The notes below the pieces were generated by a model. The model was not told the DNA's origin. It saw only the letters and a list, made by a program, of their open reading frames with translations, and did no database searches. A stretch of DNA of 64,000 bases from the NCBI GenBank assembly GCA_019915015.1, contig JAHBBC010000003.1, forward strand, positions 2,294,001 through 2,358,000, read 5' to 3'. Below, in pieces: positions 33,758-43,786 of this stretch; position 1 is the stretch's first letter, and the number at the start of each line of letters is the position of its first letter. Position numbers and translations under genes: made by a program. The stretch comes from Auriscalpium vulgare. Taxonomy: Eukaryota; Basidiomycota; Agaricomycetes; Russulales; Auriscalpiaceae.

Positions 33758-36095
33758 TCAAGCATCAGCATTCCTCAACGTGGGGTCGATCCAAGGGAGG
33801 CCGAACATATCAAATACCTCCTTCTCCGTGCGCGGGTAAAAAAGCGTAGAATCGTGTCGACGGGTTCTGCGTGGCGCGGGAGTCAATGCCATTCGGACAG
33901 GGTCCGAGTCGGAAGAACGTACATTCCCGAGCTATCAAACTTCATGCCCCTGAACAATTACTCGTAAGACCGCCGAACTCGCGCAGACTGATGAAGAGCC
34001 ATACTGCAGTTTCGCAACCGACCTAAGGTCACGTTCGAACATTGTCGATCCCGTCCTGCAGTAGTGTCAGATTGTGCTCGCTGATAAGCGGGGTACCTGG
34101 TCCTGACCATCCGACAACAGCGGTCCAATACGTTTCTGGGAGGGCGAAGATAAGGTCGACCCGCCGTCGCGTTGGGTTAGGAATCGGCGGGCGGAAAACG
34201 GTCAGCGACTTCTCGAGGGAGTCCCAATGGGTTGTGCGGAGGGCGTTGTGTGCATGGAAACTTGACAGGTCTGACGGGCACCTTACTTGAATGAGATGGA
34301 ACATAGAACCCGCGAAGCACTCACGCATGACATGGGTAACCATACCTTGTCGAATGGGACAGCGCAAAATGAGGACATGACGGCGGAGGTAATTACCTGG
34401 ATTCTTACCTTGTTCGTGCAGACGCCTCACAAGCTTTGTACACAGCCCGATCGCCTTGGAAGCATCTGGATGGGTGAATACAATATCCACATCGTTGCTT
34501 TCAGACTTCCCACGGCGGTAGCTAGGTAGCTTTTCGATGAGTCCACCTTGAATAGTACAGGTAGAGAACTTAGTCAGACTTACCCTCCAACGATCATGCT
34601 GACACAGCCTGGCTGCACGACCTCCAGCTCGTTCATGATTGTACGATGGATGAGCTCCACTTCTTCGCGGGGAATCCTGCATCCCGGTGCGCTCAGTCAA
34701 TAAGCGAAGAAGTAATCCTGACGTGCATATACGTACTTTATCGCAAGCTCCGCGCGCAGACCCAGCGCTATCTGTATGTCCATCTCCACGCTTTGAGGGC
34801 CTTCGATGCCTTCGACAGGGGGCCCATTGACCTCGTAAAATGCCTCGAGGTCGCGTAGGTCTCGAAGACCGCGGGCGTATAAGTTCCGTGCGGTGGACGG
34901 TCCGATACCGTAAATAGACGCGAAAAGGACGAGAGCATTGTAGCGTTCCGACGCCTTAATCTTCTCTAATAGAGCATTAGCCAGTGCCGGATACGCGTAC
35001 GAAGTGAGCACCTACCGACTTCTTTGATGTTACCATTCTCCAGGTATTCGAGGACCTTAGGTCACTGATGAGTGCCCGTCCCGTTGATCAATAGATTTCA
35101 TAGATTCACCATCTTCGATATCTTTGTCCCGATATTAGGTAGTCTGGCAATCTCCTCCCGGTCGCATTTACTGAGCTGACGTGGGTAGGCTACAGCATAT
35201 GAGCAAGATAGTCACCGACGCCTCCACAGCTACCTACATTTGATGGACTGAGGGCAGTAGAGGCGTCAAGATCAGAAGGTTGATACTATCGAGCGCACGC
35301 GAGAAAGACGCACAGCAACGGCCCGCCGGTAGCTCAAGGAGCTCCGTTCCTCGCCCTCCAACTCTCGCAACTTGCGCACCACGTCCAACTGCTCGCACAA
35401 CTCCTGATTTGGACATACGAGCGACGACGTGCGCTGGCAAGAGAATCGCACGGTGTGATCGAGATCTGGCGTCGTTTTGAGAGGCACGCGTGGAGGAAGA
35501 AGGTTCTCTGGTATATGCGCAGGTTCCACCTCTTTGTTGGCCCTCGACGGACTAGATTTGGCCTTAGATGGGGTTGATGTCGGTGGGGAGAGTTGAGCCG
35601 ACGATTCGTCTTGATCTGAGTCAGATTCAGTGGGGCAGTTCGCAGCCGTGGTGTCGTGCAGTGAGGCCAAGGCAGCGTATGTTCCGCAAGGAAGAGCGTG
35701 ACCTTGCTGAAGAGAGTCGCGGAGCCAGTTTGGGGTAACAAGTGCCTTAGATTTCTGCGCTGATACGTTATGACGGTCCAGAATCCTTCAATGAAGGAAC
35801 TCACCGCAACGCTCCAGTCGATATGGCGCTCCAATCGCTTGCGCATGCCCACTGCGGTGATCACAATCTCTGACTCCTTAGCCTCGCCCACTAAAACGGC
35901 ACCCGCCTGATCCGCGAGGGACACGAGCTCTGCGACTTCGTCCGGTGTAAGCTTGGCATCCAAAATGTACACCTTTCGAGAGTGAAGAGTGCCCGGATCG
36001 ACATCAGATTTGCGTCGCTTCGCAGACGGTCGTAGCAGCGCTTCCGATGATGTCGATGAGGGATTGGGCTCTGCTTTGGGTCTCTTGAGAGGCAT
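33758..36095 (-). CDS. POL4: Family X DNA polymerase with BRCT domain (Pol4/lambda/mu type)
   Basis: A gap-filling polymerase for end joining and base excision repair. The start is MPLKRPKAEPNPSSTSSEAL at 36095. A basic nuclear-signal-like stretch (SAKRRKSD) and a BRCT domain (SRKVYILDAKLTPDEVAELV onwards, with LVTPNWLRDSLQQG after splicing) come first. A Ser/Pro linker follows. The 8-kDa/HhH part holds YNALVLFASIYGIGPSTARN and LYARGLRDLRDLEAF, then IPREEVELIH and EVVQPGCVSMIVGG. The palm carries SNDVDIVFTHPD (two catalytic aspartates) and RRRVDLIFALPETYWTAVVG (the third). The thumb ends FYPRTEKEVFDMFGLPWIDP and stops at 33758. Every catalytic residue I looked for is present. With KU70 at 12-14.6 kb, two end-joining genes lie within 20 kb. 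Confidence 0.9.
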
Positions 36096-36385
36096 TTACA
36101 GCATGTCGCCAGCCAGGCTGAGTCCTGACTTGATCCTATAGCATGAAGCCTTGCTAGGCAGATGAACTGGACAACACAGCCCCGTAAACCTACTGACGGC
36201 GTCATCAATGGAGCTTTGTTACAGGAGAGATCGTGCCATACTTAGGCGGTGAGTCTGTGTTCAACGTGCTGTATGTTGGGGTTCAAACGATGGCCGGGTC
36301 ACTTTGCCGCGCCGGGTCCGCACGTTGCCGCCGCAAGCACGCCGGGCCGCGAACCCAGAGCGAGCCTCTCTCCTTACTTACTCCC

Positions 36386-37390
36386 ATGTCGACCAAACCA
36401 TCCCCTGCAGTCCTTCCGCATGCTCTGCGTATCCCAGGGCTCAACAAGCTCTTTGGAAAGCGCGTCATCCTTGCGTCCAACAGCCCTCGCCGGAGAGACA
36501 TTTTGCGCACATATGTATGATTGCCATCTCGTGTTGGAGCAGGTTGCCGAATCCTCGCACAGGGACTCGCGCCAGAGATCGTGCCTTCCACCTTTGAAGA
36601 AGACTTGAACCCCATGTCGTTTGAGGATATCCATGAATACCCCGTAGCGACCGCAACCCACAAAGCGGTCGAAGTATACGAGCGTCTCGTCGTAGGATAA
36701 CTTCATCCGCGCAACTCAAAAACCAGGCTCACTGTCCTCTAGACAGAGGATCCTGATAACGGCCCTGACCTTATCATCGCCGCAGACACCGTTGTGCTCA
36801 CCCATGCCCAACCTCTGAGCTCGGAGATCGCATATTCCGAGCTGCCAGGCGTGCGGCAAGAAGTTCTCGAGAAGCCTGACAGCAAAGCCGATAACCTCCG
36901 TATGCTGCTGGACTTGAATGGCAACGTCTGTGAGGTTGTCACAGGTGTTAGCCTCGGTGCGCTTCACTATACCCGCATGTTGTGAACCTGGGTATTCACG
37001 AAGGACTGCAGTGTTCCCAGTCATAACGTCGCCAGGGTACGACATCCGGTAAGTGGCGTCTATAGCCGGTTTCTGTCAGCCAATAATGCCCCTGCCAGAT
37101 CCATAGAGGAGCGCACGCTGGTGTATTTCTCGGACAATTCGCAACAACTGCTCGAGGCATACGCTGATTCAGGGGAGGGAATTGACCGGGCAGGGGGATT
37201 TGCGGTGCAGGTCAGTGGGATGTTCAGTTGTTTATCACGCTTTGGCTGAGCCGTACGAAAGGGCCTCGGCGGCTTGTTGATTCGCAAGGTCGACGGGGAT
37301 TACAACAACGTGGTCGGGTTTCCTGCGGCTTCGTTCTTCAGATTCCTGGACCTCTTGGTCGAAGAGGATGATGACTTTTTGGAGGTGTGA
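36386..37390 (+). CDS. Maf-like nucleoside triphosphate pyrophosphatase
   Basis: Maf proteins hydrolyse non-canonical or modified (d)NTPs and UTP/CTP to the monophosphate and pyrophosphate, clearing the nucleotide pool. The start is MSTKPSPAVLPHALRIPGLN. The first motif is KRVILASNSPRRRDIL, the Maf S-x-SPRR signature. It then splices to GLAPEIVPSTFEEDLNP and TATHKAVEVYERLV. PDLIIAADTVV holds the conserved D-T-V/I metal site. NVCEVVTGV, then FSDNSQQLLEAYADSGEGID, RAGGFAVQ and GLGGLLIRKVDGDYNNVVGF, are the C-terminal motifs. The product ends LVEEDDDFLEV. There are several short introns. The gene is head-to-head with POL4, 290 bp between starts. Confidence 0.88.
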
Positions 37391-37710
37391 GGGTTGGGTC
37401 AGGACACGCGAGGATTCTGTAGATATCATCATTGTACCAGTTGTTGTAACACTACGGCTTTACGTGTAAGCGCGTCGCGTGTGCAGCGTCTCTTCTGCTC
37501 ATCGTCATCGTCATCGACTTTGTTTGAGCAGCAAGGTTCGAACCGTCTGTACGAGGCTGTACTACGGACCGCATGTTCACGAGGGTTGGGCTGCGTCCGT
37601 CCACATGGCGTCCATCGATCTCACAGGCTCTATGGCACTCGCGTCGCCTCTGCTCCTCACATCATCGACCTCTCCCGCAACCCATCGACACCTCCACTGC
37701 ACTGCCAGCC

Positions 37711-40700
37711 ATGTCTAGCGTCAAGCCGCTTGATGACTACCGCCTCCCAACCAACGTGCGTCCAAAGCACTACGACCTGATCGTGCGCACGGATCTCGAG
37801 AAGGAGACGTTCGAGGGCTCGGTCACGATCGAGTGCGTCGCTTCTGTGATCGGTATACGCTGTGCTCTGACCCTGACTTCTGCAGCGTCGAAGTCGTTGA
37901 TTCCACGGATACCATCGTCCTCAACGCTGCCTCCAGTCTTGTCTTGACTCCCGCGCACTTGTCACTTCATGGCTCCGCAGACTCGGTGGTTCCGACTGGC
38001 ACCTCTTACGATGCACCGACACAGCGTGTATCCTACAAGTTCATGAAGAGCCTGGCGGCCGGGACTCAAGCCAGCCTGCGCATAGGTTTCTCCTCCCCAC
38101 TAACGGACAGCATGACCGGTTATTATAAGAGTACTTGGAGCAAGGGCAATTACGCGCTGACGCAATTCGAGGTAAATGTCCACTGTCTGCACGACCGTTT
38201 GCATTGAAAGCTGAACACAGAGTAGCCCACGGAGGCTCGCCGGGCGTTCCCCTGCTGGGACGAACCCCTGCTCAAGGCTACGTTTGCCGTGACCCTCGTC
38301 TCCCGTGCGGATACCGTCAGCCTGTCAAACATGTCCGTCTTGGATGAGCCGGTGGTGCCCGCGGCCGGTGTTCAAGGACTCTTTGCGGGCGTGGCAGAGA
38401 AGGAGTGGACCGTTACCAAGTTCGCGACCACCCCTCCCGTAGGTGACCTTCGTCTCCCACTTGATGCCGAGCTTACACTATCCCTCAGATGTCCACATAT
38501 ATCGTCGCATACGCCAACGGCCCCTTCGTCTTCATCGAGAGCTCCTACAAGAGTCCCCTGAGCGGCAAAGTGCGCCCGTTGCGCGTCTATGGTACGTCTT
38601 TCCAGCCCGGTCACGGCATCTATGTCAAACTCACGCAGTTCTTCAGCGACGCCGGACGTCATTCACCAAGCTCAATTCGCACTAGAAGTCACCGCCAAGG
38701 CTGTACCTCTGTACGAACAGGTCTTCGACGTCGAGTTTCCTCTTCCCAAATTGGACACCCTCGTCGCCAACGACTTCGACGCCGGTATGTTGAACCTCCG
38801 GCTCCACAACAAATAAATCATTCTAATTGTATCCAGGCGCTATGGAGAACTGGGTGAGGCTTCCTGCTGATCTTACATCACCCCTTAGATTGACGTGGTT
38901 ATCTCCAAATGAAGGGTTTGATTACGGGCCGTACCACAGCCTATCTCATGGATCCCAAGAATCCCGACATGCGGGCGAAGAAGCGGATTGCCAGCGTCCA
39001 GAGTCACGAGGTCGCGCATATGTGGTGCGTGTTTCTGTTTCTTGCGTCAATCTCCTCGGAGAGAATGTACGAGCATATTCGAAGGTTCGGGAACATCACG
39101 ACGATGGCATGGTGGGATAATCTCTATCTCAACGAAGGTGCGCTAAGCCCATACTATCCGGAAGCCTGGAGATAAAGTGACCTTCTTGTGATGTTGCCAG
39201 GCTTTGCCACGGTGGTAAGTCACATCCACGGGCATCGATGACTGGCAGATATTCATGCTAGCGCCAGATGGGCGAGTCAATTATCCTCGATAAGTGAGTA
39301 TATCGGCGGCGCTCCGTTTACATCATTCATCTCGTCGCGCAGGATCTTTCCGGAGTGGAAAGCCGACACAGAGTTCATCAACGAGCACCTGAACGATGCG
39401 CTTCGCCTCGATGCGAAACCCTCGTCGCACCCGATTGAGGTAGACTGCCCGGACGCCAACCAGATCAATCAGGTACGGGGTCGAATCACATACACCATGC
39501 ACAGTCCTCACGCTAGGTTAGATCTTCGATGCTCTGTCTTACGCGAAGGCAGCGTCGGTACTCCGCATGCTGTCAAAGTATGTCGGCGAGGAGAAGTTCT
39601 TGAAAGGAGTTTCCATCTACCTCAAGAAGCACTTGTTCGCGAACAGCGTCTCGCGTGACCTCTGGGAGGGTATCGGCGAGGCTACTGGTGCGATCAAGCT
39701 CCTACCGACGATCCACGTACATCTAAATCCGACAACTGCATAGGAAACGATATTCCGAAACTGATGGATAACTGGGTCACCAAGATTGGCTTCCCGGTGG
39801 TCACAGTCACCGAAACTGCTGACGGGATTCGTGTCCGACAGGACCGCTTCCTCGAGGACGGTGCCGCCAAGCCGGAAGACAACGAGACCATCTGGTAAGC
39901 AGGCGAACGGCAGTTGCCCGCAACTAAGCGCTAAATGCGCTGCCTCCTGCAGGACAATCCCTCTGAGCATCGTGACCACGTCGGCGCCCGGTCAGTCCCT
40001 GATCGACAACACCGCGGTACTCGATGCGCGCGAGAAGGAGTTCAAGTTGGATTTGAGCAAGCCCTTCAAACTCAATGGCAATACAAATGGTGTCTGTACG
40101 TACCCCCCTTCGCCTGACATGCCCCCCAGAAATTCAATTGTCTTCTGCCATATGAAACATCAGTTAGGGTCTTATATACGCCGGAGCGTCTTGCAGCTAT
40201 TGGGGCGGAGGCCGCGAAGCCTGATTCCGTGTTTTCCTTGAACGACCGTATTGGGTTGGTCCACGATGCGCTGGCGCTGAGCACGGCGGGCTACCTGAAG
40301 GACAGCGCATCCCTCAGCCTGTTTCACACACTGCGCGAGGAGACCGAATGTGAGTCTAGCTTACACTACTTTTATGGCATTTGGCTCTGGGCTCAGTCGC
40401 ATGCAGATCTCGTTTGGGACGGTATCACCGTGAATCTGGGCATGGTGATCGCGACATGGTGGGAAAACGCATATGTCAAGGACACCCTAAACGCCTTCCG
40501 CAGGGTACGTACTCTGCCTCGCTGACTGCCGAGCGAGCATCCGCGCTTACTCTCGGCCGCAGCAACTTTTCGTCCCTATTGTCAAGCGTCTTGGATACGA
40601 GTATTCTGCTGATGACAGTCCCGACACGACGCAGCTGCGCACGCTCGCCATTGAACAGGCCGCCAACGCGCAGGACCCTGAGTACGTCACCTCTCTGCCG

Positions 40701-41661
40701 CGATTTCCAGACTCTCAGCCCTCTCTAGGGTCGTCCAGGAGCTCCGGGACCGGTTCGCCAAGTACGTTGTGACGGACGAGCAGACCGCAATCCCCGCAGA
40801 TCTGCTCAACGTCGCCTTCCGGGTGGTGCGCATGCATGCTTCCGGCTCTCCCCATTCGACCAACATGACCCCGCACAGGCCGTCAAACACGGCGGCGTGG
40901 AGGCCTACAATGCCGTCTTGAAGATCTACGATGCGCCCAAGACGCCGTCTGAGAAGAGCGCAGCCATGTACGCTATGCTTGCATACGCGTCCCTGTTCCG
41001 CACTAACCGGACGTCGCAACAGCCGCGCCCTTGGGCATGCTGCCGACCGGACGCTTATCGAACGCACATTCCACGTCGTGCTCAACAAATCGCGTAATCA
41101 GGACGTCGTGTACTTCTTCAACGGGCTCACGGCCAACGAGTCGGCGCGCCGCACGCTCGCGACGTTCTTCGAAGACAATTACGCTGTGGTGCGTGCCGTG
41201 ATCTGTTGATTAGCCGGCACCCTGCGTCTGACTGCCTCGTCATCACCCGCAGTTTGAGAAGCGGTTTGAGTCGACGTTCAGCTTGAAGTACCTCGTGTCG
41301 GTGAGTGCCTGCCAGGGTTGAGTTGTATTACCCCCTCAGCTAATGCTTGCATAGGCTGTCTACGGGAACCTTACGGCAGAAAAAGACCGGCTCCATGTCG
41401 AGCAGTTCTTCAAGGTATGTGGCAACACCTGAACCAATCAGTACCGTCCTGACGCATACAATATCAGGACAAGAACATCAGCAAGTTCAATCTTGTGCTT
41501 GCGCAAGTCCTGGACGGCATCAAAACCAAGACGGCTTGGGTTGAGGTATGTGGTTTTCGGCAACGATGGTCTGTCGGCAAAGTGCTGATCGATCTGTGCA
41601 GCGCTCGACGCCCGACATCGAGCAGTGGCTCAAGGACTGGGAGAAGGCGTCGAAGCTGTGA
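37711..41661 (+). CDS. M1-family zinc aminopeptidase (Ape2/Aap1, puromycin-sensitive type)
   Basis: Removes N-terminal residues from peptides. The usual start is MSSVKPLDDYRLPTNVRPKH at 37711. The bowl domain reads YDLIVRTDLEKETFEGSVTI. The exopeptidase motif GAMENW sits across a splice at about 38837. The zinc site HEVAHMW, spliced to FGNITTMAWWDNLYLNEG, gives HExxH-x18-E. The substrate-binding region and the long C-terminal helical domain follow (IFDALSYAKAASVLRMLSKY, FDVRRDLWEGIG-like SRDLWEGIGEATG, DTLNAFRRQLFVPIVKRLGY, LVSAVYG). The last codons are GLKDWEKASKL-like WLKDWEKASKL. There are about 20 short exons. An in-frame upstream ATG at 37573 would add 46 mainly basic/Ser residues like a mitochondrial presequence. 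Confidence 0.93.
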
Positions 41662-41789
41662 TTCGCGTCCGCGGGCGGGAACTATGGATGTGATGATGCA
41701 TGCAGTGGAAACAGTACAATTTCAAAAGATCTCCCCATGGCCCCTAGGTGCCAAGAATTACACAGCATAAACTCTGCAGGGCCGGCGCG

Positions 41790-42629
41790 TCAGTGCGCCT
41801 CTGCCATGACGTCGGCAAACTCGCCGCTCTGGACCATCTCCGTGACCACATCGAGCCCGCCCACGAACTCGCCCTTGACAATGAGCTGCGGGAACGTCGG
41901 CCAGTCGTTCAACACCTTCAGTCCTGCATGCACAAATCCACCTTCAGCTCCGCCCCGCCCCGCCACACGCGTAAAACCACTCACCTTGGCGCACCGATTC
42001 GTCCGTATATATGTCGAAGTGTGCGAACTGCACCTTGTTGTCTTTGAGCAGCGCGACGATGCGGCGCGAAAAGCCGCAGCGCGGGGCGTCGGGCGAGCCC
42101 TTCATGAAGAGCACGACGGGCGCCTGCGTCATGAGGCCGCGCAGGCGTGTGTTGAGCGCGTCCTCGCTCTCGCCCTTCTCAGAGCCGGGGGCGGCGGGCG
42201 GCTTGTCCGTGTGTGCGAGCGGGTGCACGGACGACGGTGCGCGCGCGTGCGTCGCGATGGCCGCGGTGAGCGCGGCGGCGTCTGCACCTGAGATGCGCGC
42301 GAGAAGGGTGTGGCCCTGTGGGTGATTTGTGAGCCTCTGGGGAGCGGGAGCGGGGAGCGCAGACGCACGCGGAGGATGATGAAGGAGGGCACGGCCTCTA
42401 TGTCAAAGGACTCGGAGATATCGCTCTGCTCCTCGGCCTCGATCTGCAGCGCGAGGACGTGCGGATACTTGCGCGCGAGCTCGAGCACGACCTCGTTCAT
42501 CTGCGCGCAGGGCGCGGCCCATGGCGCCCAGAAGTTGAGCAGCGAGACGCGGGAAAGGTCCTCTGAGAGCAGGGCCTTGAACTGCGGTGCGTTGGTGATA
42601 TGGTGGAAGTTGGGTGGTGCGGCAGACAT
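41790..42629 (-). CDS. GRX4: Monothiol glutaredoxin with N-terminal thioredoxin-like domain (Grx3/Grx4)
   Basis: A cytosolic and nuclear iron-sulfur carrier used in iron sensing and [2Fe-2S] delivery. The start is MSAAPPNFHHITNAPQFKAL at 42629. The thioredoxin-like domain has NFWAPWAAPCAQM, where the catalytic CxxC of thioredoxin is reduced to AAPC, as in Grx3/4. After an intron, an Ala-rich linker leads to the glutaredoxin domain: LRGLMTQAPVVLFMKGSPDA, then RCGFSRRIVALL with the CGFS cluster ligand, then FAHFDIYTDESVRQ. The last exon reads GLKVLNDWPTFPQLIVKGEF, then VGGLDVVTEMVQSGEF (WP-TxPQ and GG-D glutathione contacts). One glutaredoxin domain is present, as in yeast Grx3/4. It is convergent with the aminopeptidase gene, 128 bp apart. 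Confidence 0.93.
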
Positions 42630-43399
42630 GGCGAGGACGGAGGGGAGGAGATGGACGGCAGAGGCAAGGTTTTGTCAGCCCGATCGCGACATTCTGGCAT
42701 ATCGGGGGATCATCTAATCTGATTACAGAGCGCGAGCTTTTACTTACCACGGAAATTCTGCGCTCGTGTCTGCACCTGCTCGCTGCGAATAACATCCCAA
42801 TTGCGGTACATCGTCTGTGCGCGGGTCGCAGGGCTGGCAGTGGGGACACGTCGACGGGAAAGTTCTCGGGGCACATGACGGAGCGGGGAGCGCACGTGAC
42901 TGCATCGGAGGTGCGCGTCGGGAAGCGGGACGCGTTGTCCGGCCCAGCGACGCGCAATGCAAGGCCCTGTGGCAAGGGAGACGGTCGCCTATGAGCTGCG
43001 AGCTGCGCACACTCCATCTACAAATGCGGTCAGCAAGTGTGGCCCGATTACTTATCCGCCAGAGTACGCGCCTATCTGCAAGGCCTTGATCTTCTCCAGT
43101 ATGCGACCGTCCGTCGAGCTCCATAGCAAGCTATACAGCTCCCGGCCGCTGGAAGACACGCGGAGATGAGATCCTCCGTACTTACATGCGCAGTAGCACG
43201 CCGTACGCGTCGTCGGTATGACGCACACCGCGAGCTGCTCGCCAAACGTCAGCGGGCAGGATGTCTGCATATTCGCCGGACATGGATCGAGCACATGACA
43301 AACCGCCAGCGATCGAGGAGAGGTGCACAGAGCAAAGGCAAAATGCAAATAAATCAGGAAGCACGTGTCCGGATAAATAGGACAGGGCACGCGCCCGAC
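42630..43399. other. Intergenic, holding the displaced promoter of the isochorismatase-like gene
   Basis: Before hAT insertion this DNA lay directly upstream of the ATG now at 48727. CACGTG (43362-43367) and ATAAATA (43373-43379) are an E-box and a TATA-like site that would have stood about 50 and 35-40 bp before that ATG. A minus-strand frame (next entry) overlaps the region. Confidence 0.55.
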
Positions 43400-43405
43400 C
43401 CGCAT
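43052..43405 (-). CDS. Hypothetical ORF, 117 aa, start codon inside the target duplication
   Basis: The frame runs from an ATG at 43403-43405, within the hAT target duplication, to a stop at 43052. The first half (MRVGRVPCPIYPDTCFLIYL) is low quality. The second half reads more like protein: TFGEQLAVCVIPTTRTA, then SSGRELYSLLWSSTDGRILE and KIKALQIGAYSGG. I do not recognise it. It may be an exon of an unmodelled minus-strand gene or a chance frame. Confidence 0.25.
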   Translation of the reverse strand: MRVGRVPCPIYPDTCFLIYLHFAFALCTSPRSLAVCHVLDPCPANMQTSCPLTFGEQLAVCVIPTTRTACYCACKYGGSHLRVSSSGRELYSLLWSSTDGRILEKIKALQIGAYSGG

Positions 43406-43407
43406 CC
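43400..43407. repeat. Target-site duplication, left, hAT copy 2
   Basis: CCGCATCC, repeated exactly at 48712-48719. Confidence 0.95.
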
Positions 43408-43786
43408 TAGTGTTGCGGGAAAAACCTCTGGCCAGTATCCCCCCGGTAAGGTACCGGTGGCGCTCCTAGCCGGGGAGGTATCAAACCGGTACCGTACCAG
43501 GGAAATAGTCACGTGATGTTTAGTTCCCACGCAGTAGCAGCTCGATTTTCGCGTACACACGAGGATTTGGAATGGTTTCAATGCATCAGATGAAGATTTA
43601 GCAGTGTATGTATCCATAGCCAAATTGCCAGAGCTTAGCCGTAGGTGCCCCGACCTGTACGAATTCGCTGCTGCCTGCTACACAAGTGTCATGATTTGTC
43701 AGCAGACGCGGCTTTTGCAAGGCTGCCGCAGCACTCGAGCGTACATTGTAACAACGCGTACAATACATACTGAAACCTCGGGAGGC

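Noticed and set aside
37536..37560. tRNA-like GGTTCGAACC sequence
   Set aside because: No matching A box, acceptor stem or anticodon arm around it.
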